Shown here one piece after another: positions 1-7,789 of a DNA stretch of 18,234 nucleotides; the first letter of the stretch is position 1; every line of letters starts with the position of its first letter. The notes under the pieces were generated by a model. That model was given only the letters and a program-made list of their open reading frames with translations, was not told where the DNA came from and did not search any database. This DNA comes from an uncultured Nitrospinaceae bacterium. Its GTDB lineage: Bacteria > Nitrospinota > Nitrospinia > Nitrospinales > VA-1. Both the position numbers and the translations under genes were made by a program. The DNA lies in the NCBI GenBank assembly GCA_905182935.1, contig CAJJDL010000128.1, positions 1 to 18,234 on the forward strand, in the 5' to 3' direction.

Positions 1-21
1 AACTACTATTTTCTTCATCAT
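1..21 (-). CDS. 5' end of an unidentified gene, partial
   Basis: Reading leftwards from 21, the minus strand gives M-M-K-K-I-V-V before the window ends. Directly upstream (22-32) the minus strand carries an AGGGGGAG purine block, a good Shine-Dalgarno match at the right distance from either of the two consecutive ATG codons. This looks like a real gene start, but seven residues do not allow any function to be assigned. Confidence 0.5.
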
Positions 22-495
22 GCTCCCCCTTTAAGAAACAAAATGCTATTAATAACTTCTGCCTTTTTCTTTTCTTTAAAATTCACCAAAAACGTTATTT
101 GTGTGGGCTACTAACACCCCAATCAAAATTCGAATCTGTTATGGTCCAGACAAATATTCACAAAAAATTCTAAACAGACTTATCATCTACTGGACTAAAT
201 TAAACTTAAAGTATCAAAATCCATAAAACAAGTCAAGCCCAAAAATTCCATCACCCTATAAGAAAATAAATCCTTTAAAAACAATAAGTTAATGAGATTT
301 TAAATGCTAATTCAACATGAAAATTTAAGCACGCAAACGAGTTTTATTAAAAAAATTTAATCATGCATGGACAGCCTTCAAAACAGAACATGTTGATCTA
401 TTATGCATAGAGACCACGTATTATTACTTTTCACTAGTTGCAGTCTGCTTTAAACGGCTCGTCGAATCTATTTATTTTATTTTGCCAATCTACTT
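22..495. other. gene-free region, 474 bp
   Basis: Very AT-rich stretch between the partial gene at the left edge and the 3' end of the radical SAM gene. It must hold the promoter of the left-edge gene and any terminator of the radical SAM gene. I see no convincing -35/-10 pair, no hairpin followed by a T-run, no tRNA and no open frame with a ribosome binding site. Confidence 0.5.
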
Positions 496-1521
496 TCATA
501 TGCAAAAGGGTGGGATTCCCTCATCAACCCATTCTCCTGCCCTACCGTTTTTCATATTCTCTATATTTTTCGATGCACCTAAAGTCATTAATTTTTGTGA
601 TTCACCAAATTTCTTTAAGATAACCTCAGGAGAATCCGCCAGTAAATTGCCGAATTTTGGTTTACACTTCAGATTCCCAACATCGCAGCAAGGTGTCATT
701 TCTCCTGTCTGAAGGATAGTCATGATTTCAATCACTCCGCGTATCGCCGTACATTCAACTTTATATATATCTTTTGGAAAGGGCAAAGAAGTCATATCTC
801 GTATTCCATCTGGATTGACATAAAACGAAGGTATAGCATTAACCGCAAATATAAAACCACCCGGGCAAGACACATAGTTTTCTAGATCACCCATTCCATC
901 TAAAAAGTCACTTTCACAACACTCTGAATTTCCTTCTATAATTTTTTTTAATCGATCATTAAACCGATCTAGTAACCCCAGCACAGGAATAAATTTTTTT
1001 TCATTTTGATCTTTAAAGAAAAATTTCAAAATATTGATTTGCTTTAAAAGATCTCCTAAGCTTTCGTAAATTAGATTTACAATCAAACCATTTTGTAGTT
1101 CGATGATTTTCCTTAGCAGTGGTTTCTGCTTAGACTCCCATACCGTAGGATAAAGAGTAATATCAATACGCCCTTTTAATTTTGTTATTCCTACTAGTCG
1201 TTCCCAACGTTTTGACTTTTCAGAATTGATGTCCAAGTTGGTATGAAGGCGCACGTTGTTAGATATTGTTTTAAAAACCTCGTAGATTTCAACAATATAA
1301 GGGTTTTGGGAAGCTTCTCCACCCGTTAGATTTATTTCTTGTTTTGCTAGACGATTTAACGGTTCTATGAAACGAATTTTTTCTACCATCGTTTCGGCAA
1401 TTTCTGGGGTCATATGCCAGTTACTTTTGATATGACTTGATAGAGGGGCATATACATGACAGTAACGACACTCGTCCCTTACATATCGATTACAACTTGC
1501 CTCGACAAAAATACTAAGCAT
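496..1521 (-). CDS. radical SAM protein with SPASM-like C-terminal cysteines (paralog 1)
   Basis: Protein of 341 residues. The N-terminus runs straight into an unusual CX7CX2C motif (CNRYVRDECRYC) that would hold the SAM-binding [4Fe-4S] cluster. A LTGGEA motif near residue 70 matches the GGE motif of radical SAM enzymes. The C-terminal part has PCCDVGNLKC and ends in PPFCI, which resembles the cysteines of a SPASM or twitch auxiliary-cluster domain. Reading could begin at a TTG at 1542, but ATG 1521 is preferred: the paralog at 12396 begins at exactly this methionine, and GAGG lies four bases upstream. It is divergent from the trmB fusion gene and about 11 kb from the paralog, with opposite orientation. 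Radical SAM/SPASM enzymes often modify peptides or proteins; the substrate here is unknown. Confidence 0.8.
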   Translation of the reverse strand: MLSIFVEASCNRYVRDECRYCHVYAPLSSHIKSNWHMTPEIAETMVEKIRFIEPLNRLAKQEINLTGGEASQNPYIVEIYEVFKTISNNVRLHTNLDINSEKSKRWERLVGITKLKGRIDITLYPTVWESKQKPLLRKIIELQNGLIVNLIYESLGDLLKQINILKFFFKDQNEKKFIPVLGLLDRFNDRLKKIIEGNSECCESDFLDGMGDLENYVSCPGGFIFAVNAIPSFYVNPDGIRDMTSLPFPKDIYKVECTAIRGVIEIMTILQTGEMTPCCDVGNLKCKPKFGNLLADSPEVILKKFGESQKLMTLGASKNIENMKNGRAGEWVDEGIPPFCI

Positions 1522-1730
1522 AAGACCTCGTAAAATGACCAACTATAACTTCAACAAACGATCAACACTTCCAAAAACTAAAAAAACGCATCACTCAATC
1601 TAGCTTATCTATATTTTAACGATTTTTTATTATATGCCATATTTCTCATACTAAAAATTAATTATCCCTATTATAATAATCTAAGAAAAAATTTAAACAG
1701 AGGAATTAAAAGTCATCTGTAAAAGACATG

Positions 1731-1761
1731 TTGAAAACCTTACTAAGGTTATTATTATAAT
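1731..1761 (+). promoter_or_regulatory. candidate promoter with palindromic operator before the trmB fusion
   Basis: TTGAAA (1731-1736) and TATAAT (1756-1761) are separated by 19 bp, a little long for sigma70. A perfect 6-3-6 palindrome, AACCTT-ACT-AAGGTT (1736-1750), sits in the spacer. That is a position where a repressor could act or where spacer geometry could matter. The regulatory role is inferred. Confidence 0.35.
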
Positions 1762-1793
1762 GGTATGTTCGCGAAATCTCACAAAAATATAAA

Positions 1794-3551
1794 ATGAGCT
1801 TAATGACGGCTAGACCATCATGCGAGAGCCTTTCGATACAAGACCCCTATTTTCTTGACATCGAAACACATTCAGATTGGGAAAATATATTTAGGAACAA
1901 AAATTCTTTAAAACTAGAAATCGGCTTTGGAATGGGGGATTTTTTAATTGAAATGGCTATCAAAGAAACCCATAGCAATTTCATAGGAATAGATTTCACA
2001 GAAGATGGCACTCTAAATTTATTAACGAAAATCAAAACTCTCCAATTGAGTAATATTCGCGTTATTTATGGTGATGCCAAAAACAAACTGTCTACTTTAT
2101 TTAAAAATGCAGAATTAGAGGCTATCTATATAAACTTTCCCGATCCTTGGCCTAGAAAAAGACATCTAAAGCTAAGATTGATCAACCCTAGTTTTGCTAA
2201 TTTAATAATGCAAAAAATTTCAGCTAAAGGCCGAGTTCATATAGCTACTGACAGCGAACCATACGCTCAAGAAATACTTGATTATTTCAACGCAGAACCT
2301 TTATGCCGAAACGTGAATCAAAATTCTGGTTTTTTGAATAGCCGCACTAATTTACCTAAAACTAAATACGAAAAAAGTTTCATCTACTCAGGAGAAAGGA
2401 CTCATTATCTGGAATATTCACGGTTGGTCATTACTGAGAAACATAAAAAACAAAAATATAAAACACCATTAAAAAATAAAAAAGTCCTTTCGTGCATAGA
2501 CAATTTAAAAAAACCTAAAAGCAACGATACCCTTTTAACTAAAAAATTTCAAAAAGCTGAAACGGAAGCTCAAGATGCCTGCGATCTTAAAATAGTTGCT
2601 GACAACATAGCGGAAGCAGGAAACAAGGAATGGGCTAAGAAAGTTTACAAAAAAGCAGAGGCTGACTCTCGAGATAGCCTTGATTTTAATTGGCTGGCAT
2701 ACAGTGTTTTCGAAGTTTTTCACGATACAAATTGGGCTAGAAGCATCTATAAAAAATCTGAAAACACGGCAGTGAGCAGTCTGGACTTTAATTGGCTGGG
2801 ATACAGCATCTCAGAAACAATAGGTGATCTTGACTGGGCAAAACGGTTATATAAAAGTGCAGAGAACAAGCCATATAATGTTCGTGAGTTATGTGACCTC
2901 GCTGAGAGTGTTTCCGACACATTTGGAGATTTAAATTGGGTTAAAAGCATTTATCTACTGGCTGAAGTGCGATCCAAAGAATATTCTGATTGCCGTGAGC
3001 TTGCAGATGCCATTTACAAAAACCTTGGTGACAAACAAAAAGCTCTGGAGTTATACAAAAGAGCAGAAAGTACCGCCAAAGAAACTAGTGACTTCTGCAG
3101 TCTCGCTGAAGCAGTTAACCAAAAGTTTACCGATAACGAATGGGCTAAAAATCTATACCATAACGCAGTGAGCAAAGCCAAAGATAGCTCTGACTTCTGT
3201 TCTCTCGCTGATAGTCTTTGTGAAAATCTGAGTGACAAAGAATGGGCTAAAAAAATATACAAAACAGCAGAAAACGAAGCAAAGTATAGCTACGAACTCC
3301 GTTGGCTTGCCGATGGCATATGCAAAAACCTGGGCCAAATGGAATGGGGGGGGGAAACCTATAAAAAGGCGGAAGAAAAAGCTACCTTCTTCTATGAGTT
3401 TCGTTGGCTCGCTGAAAGCCTTTGTAAAAACTTGGGTGACAAAGAATGGGCTAAGATAATTTACAATAAGGCCGAGAATATGACGAGATACCCTTCTGAC
3501 GTTGATTGCCTTGTAAAAAGCGCCCTAAAGAACCTAGGGGAGCACAAATAA
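1794..3551 (+). CDS. trmB: tRNA (guanine-N7)-methyltransferase fused to a nine-repeat helical solenoid
   Basis: Residues 1-~212 are a TrmB-type methyltransferase that would use SAM to form m7G at position 46 of tRNA. The SAM-binding loop EIGFGMGDF lies near residues 42-50, the signature NFPDPWPRKRH at 114-124, ATDSEPYA at 151-158, and TKYEKS precedes the end of the domain. A lysine-rich linker (~213-253) leads into nine tandem units of exactly 34 residues. Their consensus is close to WLAESxxxNLGDKEWAKxIYKKAE, with the W of EWAK at 280, 314, 348, 382, 450, 484, 518 and 552; the fifth unit has lost this Trp. The period equals that of TPR/Sel1-like repeats. Ordinary TrmB proteins are about 200-250 residues, so the 585-residue fusion is unusual. 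No Shine-Dalgarno is visible upstream. Unit 8 contains a G9 tract. The stop is 5 bp from the convergent LRR gene. Confidence 0.88.
   Translation: MSLMTARPSCESLSIQDPYFLDIETHSDWENIFRNKNSLKLEIGFGMGDFLIEMAIKETHSNFIGIDFTEDGTLNLLTKIKTLQLSNIRVIYGDAKNKLSTLFKNAELEAIYINFPDPWPRKRHLKLRLINPSFANLIMQKISAKGRVHIATDSEPYAQEILDYFNAEPLCRNVNQNSGFLNSRTNLPKTKYEKSFIYSGERTHYLEYSRLVITEKHKKQKYKTPLKNKKVLSCIDNLKKPKSNDTLLTKKFQKAETEAQDACDLKIVADNIAEAGNKEWAKKVYKKAEADSRDSLDFNWLAYSVFEVFHDTNWARSIYKKSENTAVSSLDFNWLGYSISETIGDLDWAKRLYKSAENKPYNVRELCDLAESVSDTFGDLNWVKSIYLLAEVRSKEYSDCRELADAIYKNLGDKQKALELYKRAESTAKETSDFCSLAEAVNQKFTDNEWAKNLYHNAVSKAKDSSDFCSLADSLCENLSDKEWAKKIYKTAENEAKYSYELRWLADGICKNLGQMEWGGETYKKAEEKATFFYEFRWLAESLCKNLGDKEWAKIIYNKAENMTRYPSDVDCLVKSALKNLGEHK
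2556..3540 (+). repeat. 102-bp coding tandem repeat (nine units)
   Basis: Nine degenerate direct repeats of 102 bp encode the 34-residue helical units in the C-terminal half of the trmB fusion. The Trp codons fall at 2631, 2733, 2835, 2937, 3141, 3243, 3345 and 3447, exactly 102 or 204 bp apart. Protein sequence is better conserved than DNA, so the repeats are old rather than recently expanded. Confidence 0.75.
3346..3354 (+). repeat. G9 homopolymer tract within the trmB fusion
   Basis: Nine consecutive G residues encode W-G-G-E where the neighbouring repeat units read W-A-K-K. Gain or loss of one G would shift the frame and remove about the last 65 residues without touching the methyltransferase domain. 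Confidence 0.6.
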
Positions 3552-3556
3552 AACAA

Positions 3557-3958
3557 TCACACTCTAAACTTCAATGAACTGAGACTCGAGAGCGCCGTTG
3601 AATTACGAAGAACTTTTTCACCCTCTTCGCTAAGATCATTGATAACCATCTGCATACTACGTAAATTTTTTAAAGTTTTCGAGTTAGCTAAATACCCCGC
3701 TCCTTCATCGCCTATTCGATTTGACTTTAAATTGAGGGTTCTCAGGTTGGAAAAAATTTCTGATTCTGCTATGGCTTTAATACCCTCATCTCCAATATCA
3801 TTTTGTGTTAAGTCTAAGGCTCTGAGGTTTCTAAGCTCCTCCTTTTTTGCGAGCGCCTTAGCACCAACTTCACGAATAAACTGGGCCTTAAGGCTTAAAA
3901 CTTGACCATCTGGACTCAACCTGTCGCGAATTAATTCATCTAATCTGTCCGATGACAT
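3557..3958 (-). CDS. small leucine-rich-repeat protein (RNI-like)
   Basis: Protein of 133 residues with no signal peptide, so probably cytoplasmic. After a short N-terminal segment it carries three to four leucine-rich repeats of the ribonuclease-inhibitor type, with the recurring pattern LRxLxLxxNxIGDEGAxxLAxS (two clear copies of IGDEG). LRR proteins of this kind bind other proteins; no enzyme motif is seen. The start at 3958 is well supported: minus-strand AAGGAGA lies at 3966-3972. It is the last gene of a minus-strand series (NHL, DUF1566, TPR, LRR), 40 bp after the TPR gene, and converges with the trmB fusion. Confidence 0.75.
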   Translation of the reverse strand: MSSDRLDELIRDRLSPDGQVLSLKAQFIREVGAKALAKKEELRNLRALDLTQNDIGDEGIKAIAESEIFSNLRTLNLKSNRIGDEGAGYLANSKTLKNLRSMQMVINDLSEEGEKVLRNSTALSSLSSLKFRV

Positions 3959-3965
3959 TTAAGTA

Positions 3966-3972
3966 TCTCCTT
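3966..3972 (-). promoter_or_regulatory. ribosome binding site of the LRR gene
   Basis: Minus-strand AAGGAGA seven bases before the ATG, a near-consensus Shine-Dalgarno. It belongs to a set of GGAGAT-type sites that precede four of the minus-strand genes in this half of the window. Confidence 0.6.
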
Positions 3973-3998
3973 AAATAAATTGATAGTTCTCGTAAACA

Positions 3999-4919
3999 TT
4001 AACCCGACCCTTGAATTTCTTTTGCAACAAAACCGTATTCATCATAAATATCCCAACCCTCTCGCAACATTTTGCGGGCATACTTAATCATGAGTTGTGC
4101 TTGTGAATGGTTGGGACTCAGCTCCATGGTTTTTTTAAGATATTGCAAGCTTTCTTTTACGTCTTTTATTTCACCTCCATAAACTTCAATTTGCCGCGAT
4201 TTATCAATCAAATCAGAAGCCCACTTGTAATATATATCGGCTATTTGTCTTGGTGCGTTATCTTTCACATGGTCTACAATTTCCTCGTCCGCCTGCAATC
4301 TATCGAGCATGTTAATTGCTGCTTCGAACTGTCTTAAAGGAATCTCGTAGTCGCTATTATTAACCTCTACAATCTGCGCGCCTGCTTTATGTGCAGAATG
4401 CAGCCCCACAGAGCTACGAACAACAGTTCCTTGAATGCCAGCGATTAGATCATGATAATAGAGACCCCCCAAACTATAATGTATTATTGCGCTGAACGCT
4501 TCATCTTTATCTAGCTCCAGTGCCGTTTCAAACTCAGCCTTGGCTTCATCAGCCTGGTCTAGTTCAGCTAGAGCTTCTCCCAAGTTATAATGGTGAACAC
4601 AATTATCAGGCTCTTCTTCAATCTGAAGACGAAACTCCTCTACTTGAGCTTCTAGATCAAACTCTACCTCCTCGCCCTCTTCTTCTTCATCAGTTTCACC
4701 TCCCTCGGCCTCTATTTCTTGAATATTTGTCGTGCTCTGATCAGCCTCACTTTCTTCCTGCAGAGAAGTAATTGGTTTCTCTTGTCGCTCATCTAGTTCT
4801 TCATTTTCTTCCTCACCTTTCTCCAATTGCTCTTGTGCTAACCTCTGCTCAACACCATAGGACTGGTATTTTCTTCCTGTTTTATCTTTCCAAGTTTTAT
4901 CTTTATTATCTTCTTTCAT
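3999..4919 (-). CDS. acidic TPR-repeat protein
   Basis: Protein of 306 residues, no signal peptide. Residues 1-~95 are low-complexity and dominated by Glu, Gln and Asp, likely disordered. A clear TPR pair follows at about 105-160 (HYNLGEALAELDQADEAKAEFETALELD, quoted in part from HYNLGEALAELDQADEAK). Then comes a region of longer helices, and a last TPR-like unit at about 250-280 (SLQYLKKTMELSPNHSQAQ). TPRs are scaffolds for protein contacts; no catalytic motif is seen. The ATG at 4919 has GGAGAT a few bases upstream. It lies 44 bp after the DUF1566 gene and 40 bp before the LRR gene in one operon. Confidence 0.78.
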   Translation of the reverse strand: MKEDNKDKTWKDKTGRKYQSYGVEQRLAQEQLEKGEEENEELDERQEKPITSLQEESEADQSTTNIQEIEAEGGETDEEEEGEEVEFDLEAQVEEFRLQIEEEPDNCVHHYNLGEALAELDQADEAKAEFETALELDKDEAFSAIIHYSLGGLYYHDLIAGIQGTVVRSSVGLHSAHKAGAQIVEVNNSDYEIPLRQFEAAINMLDRLQADEEIVDHVKDNAPRQIADIYYKWASDLIDKSRQIEVYGGEIKDVKESLQYLKKTMELSPNHSQAQLMIKYARKMLREGWDIYDEYGFVAKEIQGSG

Positions 4920-4963
4920 AAAAGATCTCCAAGTTGGGGAACAACCCTTTCTAGTGCCAAGCT

Positions 4964-5665
4964 TTAATTACCTAAATGAACTTCGGGTTGAACTTCGGGT
5001 TGGGCCTCGGGTTTAAGCTCTAAATTAACTCCAACTCCTCGGACTGCTCGAATAACTGAAAGCGATGCTGATCCAGCAGCCTGGTTTTTTTTACCTTTTT
5101 TAATACTGGGGTAAGATTTACCGCGAAGAAAATTTACATGCCATGCATATATCTCCTTATGTTCTTCGCTAGTCCAAAAGCAACAACTTGTATACCCAAA
5201 GATTGGATCTATATGGACTTCATTAGTCGTCCAATAATAAAACCATGGGATACTTTTATTCTCTTCATACAAAGTCAATAGCTCCTTGCGAAGAGGAAGT
5301 CTCCAGTCGCTATAACCAGCAAATTTATTTTCGTTGATTTTTTCAATGTATAGATGAGCAGCCTCCCAATTAGTCCACTCCTTTTTTTCTTGATACGAAT
5401 CTTTTTGTTTCCACATTAATCCATGCTTCGAATCTGCCACAGTCCCGTCTTGATTGTCCTGAAACCTAATATCACCAGAAGGTTTTAACGGGGGTTTAAG
5501 TGCGGTCATCGAACGAATTTGATTTTCAAACAGCGAGTCACCTCCGGAATCAGTCGATTCAGCAGCTAATGCCAATTGGCTTTCAGTATGAAGAACTACA
5601 AAGGCAAGCACCATAAATACTAAAAAGTAGCCATAGAAGTCGACCTCACGCAAACCTATTCTCAT
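4964..5665 (-). CDS. exported DUF1566-domain protein
   Basis: Protein of 233 residues. An N-terminal hydrophobic segment (about residues 11-28) followed by a small-residue stretch ending near LALAA suggests a Sec signal peptide, so the protein is probably periplasmic or surface exposed. Residues ~47-215 fit the DUF1566 (Lcl C-terminal) family: FQDNQDGTVADSKHGLMWKQ at the front, WEAAHLYIEKIN, GYSDWRLPLRKELLTLYE, an FWTSEE strand, AWHVNF, and a closing VIRAVRG. The biochemical role of this family is unknown. The tail is a short PEVQPEVH-type proline/glutamate repeat encoded by a 12-bp tandem repeat. It is 58 bp downstream of the NHL gene. Unlike its operon neighbours it has only a weak ribosome binding site (GAAGAG further upstream). 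Confidence 0.8.
   Translation of the reverse strand: MRIGLREVDFYGYFLVFMVLAFVVLHTESQLALAAESTDSGGDSLFENQIRSMTALKPPLKPSGDIRFQDNQDGTVADSKHGLMWKQKDSYQEKKEWTNWEAAHLYIEKINENKFAGYSDWRLPLRKELLTLYEENKSIPWFYYWTTNEVHIDPIFGYTSCCFWTSEEHKEIYAWHVNFLRGKSYPSIKKGKKNQAAGSASLSVIRAVRGVGVNLELKPEAQPEVQPEVHLGN
4979..5014 (-). repeat. 12-bp tandem repeat in the DUF1566 gene
   Basis: Two perfect copies of AACTTCGGGTTG (plus strand) and a third degenerate copy encode the P-E-V/A-Q repeats at the C-terminus. It is short enough to vary by slippage. Confidence 0.6.
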
Positions 5666-5723
5666 TCCGCACTCTTCTCTTGAATGTTACCTGAACAATA
5701 AAACCTAAATACTCTACGTGTGG

Positions 5724-6737
5724 CTAATCTTCAGTGGGTGCCCAGTCTGGTTCCCATGAAAGACCAATCCCAGCAGGGTCCTTGAACTGCCCTGGCTCCT
5801 TGCCAATCACACCCCATTTAGCAATAAAATTAAGGTCTGGATCAAATTTTTGAATACGCTGATTGAGAGTATCGACTACAAACAAATATCCATAAGGATC
5901 TAGAGCCAGAGATGACGGGCAATTGAACTGGCTATCTCTTTTCCCCAACTCACCTATTACCTGCTTTAAATGTCCTTCATGATCAAAGATTTGCAGGCGG
6001 TTTTGACTCTTTTCAGCCACGATAATAGTCCCATCCTTTTGTACAGCAATACCATTTGGGAAGTTCAAGCGCCCCTCTTCAAATCCATATTCACCAAACT
6101 TGGAAACGAATTGTCCATCTTCATTAAAAACTTGAATCCGCTGATTATCTCTATCTGCAATATAAATCTTTCCTTCCTTATCTAGGGCAATACCTGTAGG
6201 AAACTTCATAAACCCATCAAAGTTACCCGGATACCCAAAACCAAGAAGGAATTGTCCCTCATCGTCGTAGCGCTTAATGCTATGATTTGATGTATCTACC
6301 ACCAATATTGTACCCATCGATTCTGCTATAATGTTTTCCGGAAAGTAAAACTTTTCTTGGCCCCAACCTTCTGTTCCAACTTCTAAAATAAAGTCCCAAT
6401 CTTCATCGAATTTCTGGATTCGATGACAACCTGAATCCGCTACCCAGATATTTCCTTCAGCATCTACGGTAACCCCACTGGGGGTTTTAAATTCGCCTGG
6501 ATTATATGGAGGGCGGGTTCCACCTGAAGAACCAAATTGAGAAATAAATTTTCCATTGCCATCAAATTTTTGAATACGATCATTTCCAGAATCTGCAATC
6601 CACACAAAGAGCTTACTGTGATCAACTTCTGGCTCTTGAGGCATCTCCTCCAGATTGGATTCCCCTTCGGTAACTTCTAAAGCAGAGTCTCCATCTTTTA
6701 TTTTAGCTGTTGCCTCCCGATCCATTTCTTCTGACAT
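5724..6737 (-). CDS. NHL-repeat six-bladed beta-propeller protein
   Basis: Protein of 337 residues without a signal peptide. Residues 1-~40 are acidic and variable. The rest is six NHL units with the signatures ADSGNDRIQKF, ADSGCHRIQKF, VDTSNHSIKRY, ADRDNQRIQVF, AEKSQNRLQIF and VDTLNQRIQKF, about 47 residues apart. A final FKDPAGIGL strand could close the propeller. NHL propellers bind proteins, RNA or ligands; no catalytic residues can be assigned. The ATG is preceded by GGAGAT. It is the first gene of the NHL-DUF1566-TPR-LRR operon and lies just downstream of the terminator of the gene before it. Confidence 0.85.
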   Translation of the reverse strand: MSEEMDREATAKIKDGDSALEVTEGESNLEEMPQEPEVDHSKLFVWIADSGNDRIQKFDGNGKFISQFGSSGGTRPPYNPGEFKTPSGVTVDAEGNIWVADSGCHRIQKFDEDWDFILEVGTEGWGQEKFYFPENIIAESMGTILVVDTSNHSIKRYDDEGQFLLGFGYPGNFDGFMKFPTGIALDKEGKIYIADRDNQRIQVFNEDGQFVSKFGEYGFEEGRLNFPNGIAVQKDGTIIVAEKSQNRLQIFDHEGHLKQVIGELGKRDSQFNCPSSLALDPYGYLFVVDTLNQRIQKFDPDLNFIAKWGVIGKEPGQFKDPAGIGLSWEPDWAPTED

Positions 6738-6777
6738 TAAAAAATCTCCAATCCTGTAATAGGCTTTAAAAAATTGA

Positions 6778-6809
6778 CCAAAAACTAAAAAGGCCCCGCA
6801 AGCGGGGCT
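6778..6809 (-). terminator. intrinsic terminator after the 201-residue protein gene
   Basis: GCCCCGC (6793-6799) and GCGGGGC (6802-6808) form a perfect G+C-rich stem with a tight loop. On the minus strand it is followed by TTTTTAGTTTTT. It lies about 120 bp after the stop of the gene at 6931-7536 and 55 bp before the NHL gene start, so it separates the two units. If transcription of the NHL operon starts upstream of it, it would act as an attenuator instead. Confidence 0.88.
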
Positions 6810-6930
6810 CCTCTGTATTATTATCCAAAAAAAGAATTATTTTAATAAAAACAACCTCTCAAAAATTGCTTAACCTCAGAGGGTTAGCATTTAAAGTTAA
6901 ATACCTCACTGTCTCATAAACCACAGTATA

Positions 6931-7536
6931 TCATCTAACCATAAATCCTTTAACATCGAGAACCTGATATTCAAAATCACAAGCCTTTTGCAGATCTTCT
7001 AACCGCTCATTCCAGTTAGTTTTAAAACTCTCCAAGCTCTCAGACTTAGGCTTCTTCTTCATTAAATCCACTTCTTTGTATAAAGGCTTAATTAAATTTT
7101 TATGTACCTGCTGGAGTATATTTCTAAGCTTTAAAATACAGTCTTTTGTAACCTGCTCGCGAGTCACACCGTCAACTTTTTCCAATAACCGCAAAAAAGC
7201 TTCAATAGTATTTATCTGGGTCATATATGCCTCAGCCAATTTATGATCGTATTTCAACCCGCAGTCAATATAAGCGGGCATCAGAAACATACCCACATGG
7301 TGATCAAATTTAACAGAAAGGGTGATCAACTTCTGGAGATAGTCCACCTCTCTTAAATCTTCCTCCTCCTCTGCACCGTCCTCCAATTCTTTAGAAGCTT
7401 TTTCCTTTTCTTTCAGCAGTTCCTGTTTGATTTTTTCAAGCTCTTGAAGGTCAGACAAAGAATCTTGCTCTTTAGGATCTAGCGCTTCAGGACCTTTTTT
7501 TTCTTCTTCATTTTTTGTAGTTTCTTGGTCACTCAA
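6931..7536 (-). CDS. acidic helical protein of unknown function
   Basis: Protein of 201 residues that I do not recognise. Residues 1-~60 are rich in Glu, Lys and Asp with a heptad-like pattern (likely coiled coil). Residues ~65-200 look like a helical bundle with recognisable stretches such as FDHHVGMFLMPAYIDCGLKY and a few aromatic positions. There is no signal peptide or membrane segment. The start codon is TTG at 7534-7536. This choice is supported by minus-strand AAGGAGA at 7544-7550, seven bases upstream, while no ATG in this frame is nearby. It has its own strong promoter and ends in a terminator, so it is probably a single-gene unit. Confidence 0.7.
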   Translation of the reverse strand: MSDQETTKNEEEKKGPEALDPKEQDSLSDLQELEKIKQELLKEKEKASKELEDGAEEEEDLREVDYLQKLITLSVKFDHHVGMFLMPAYIDCGLKYDHKLAEAYMTQINTIEAFLRLLEKVDGVTREQVTKDCILKLRNILQQVHKNLIKPLYKEVDLMKKKPKSESLESFKTNWNERLEDLQKACDFEYQVLDVKGFMVR

Positions 7537-7543
7537 AGGGTTA

Positions 7544-7550
7544 TCTCCTT
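7544..7550 (-). promoter_or_regulatory. ribosome binding site that fixes a TTG start
   Basis: Minus-strand AAGGAGA, seven bases before the TTG at 7536. It is the strongest evidence that this gene uses TTG. Confidence 0.65.
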
Positions 7551-7615
7551 AAAAATCGGTTGTAGGTATCAATCACAAGTATATGATTTACAATATATTT
7601 AGGGGTTATTGCACG

Positions 7616-7644
7616 AGTATAGACATTTCATTATTAAGTGTCAA
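7616..7644 (-). promoter_or_regulatory. sigma70-like promoter for the 201-residue protein
   Basis: On the minus strand a perfect TTGACA (7639-7644) is followed after 17 bp by TATACT (7616-7621). Both the sequence and the spacing are near ideal. The predicted start near 7609 leaves a leader of about 70 bases. Confidence 0.7.
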
Positions 7645-7761
7645 GGAGAACCGAAACAGACTAACTACAAACCCGTTAACTTTTTTTCACAAGAGTTTAT
7701 ACATTTATATTCACCATAAACATAACCCACAGACAATATAAATTGAATATCAAATGCTTCG

Positions 7762-7789
7762 TTGACAGACTACAATGTCCTAATATATT
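7762..7789 (+). promoter_or_regulatory. sigma70-like promoter for the radical SAM block
   Basis: A perfect TTGACA (7762-7767), a 16-bp spacer and TATATT (7784-7789) point to a transcription start near 7796 and a leader of about 60 bases before the ATG at 7858. Confidence 0.65.

Noticed and set aside
125..150. T-loop-like TTCGAATC that might belong to a tRNA
   Set aside because: No acceptor stem, anticodon arm or D-arm can be formed around it.
2535..3338. Minus-strand open frames across the repeat part of the trmB fusion
   Set aside because: They mirror the 102-bp coding repeat on the other strand and have no start signals.
2631..3449. 102-bp periodicity as a possible CRISPR or DNA-level repeat array
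   Set aside because: The repeat is a protein-level 34-residue period in one frame, without spacers.
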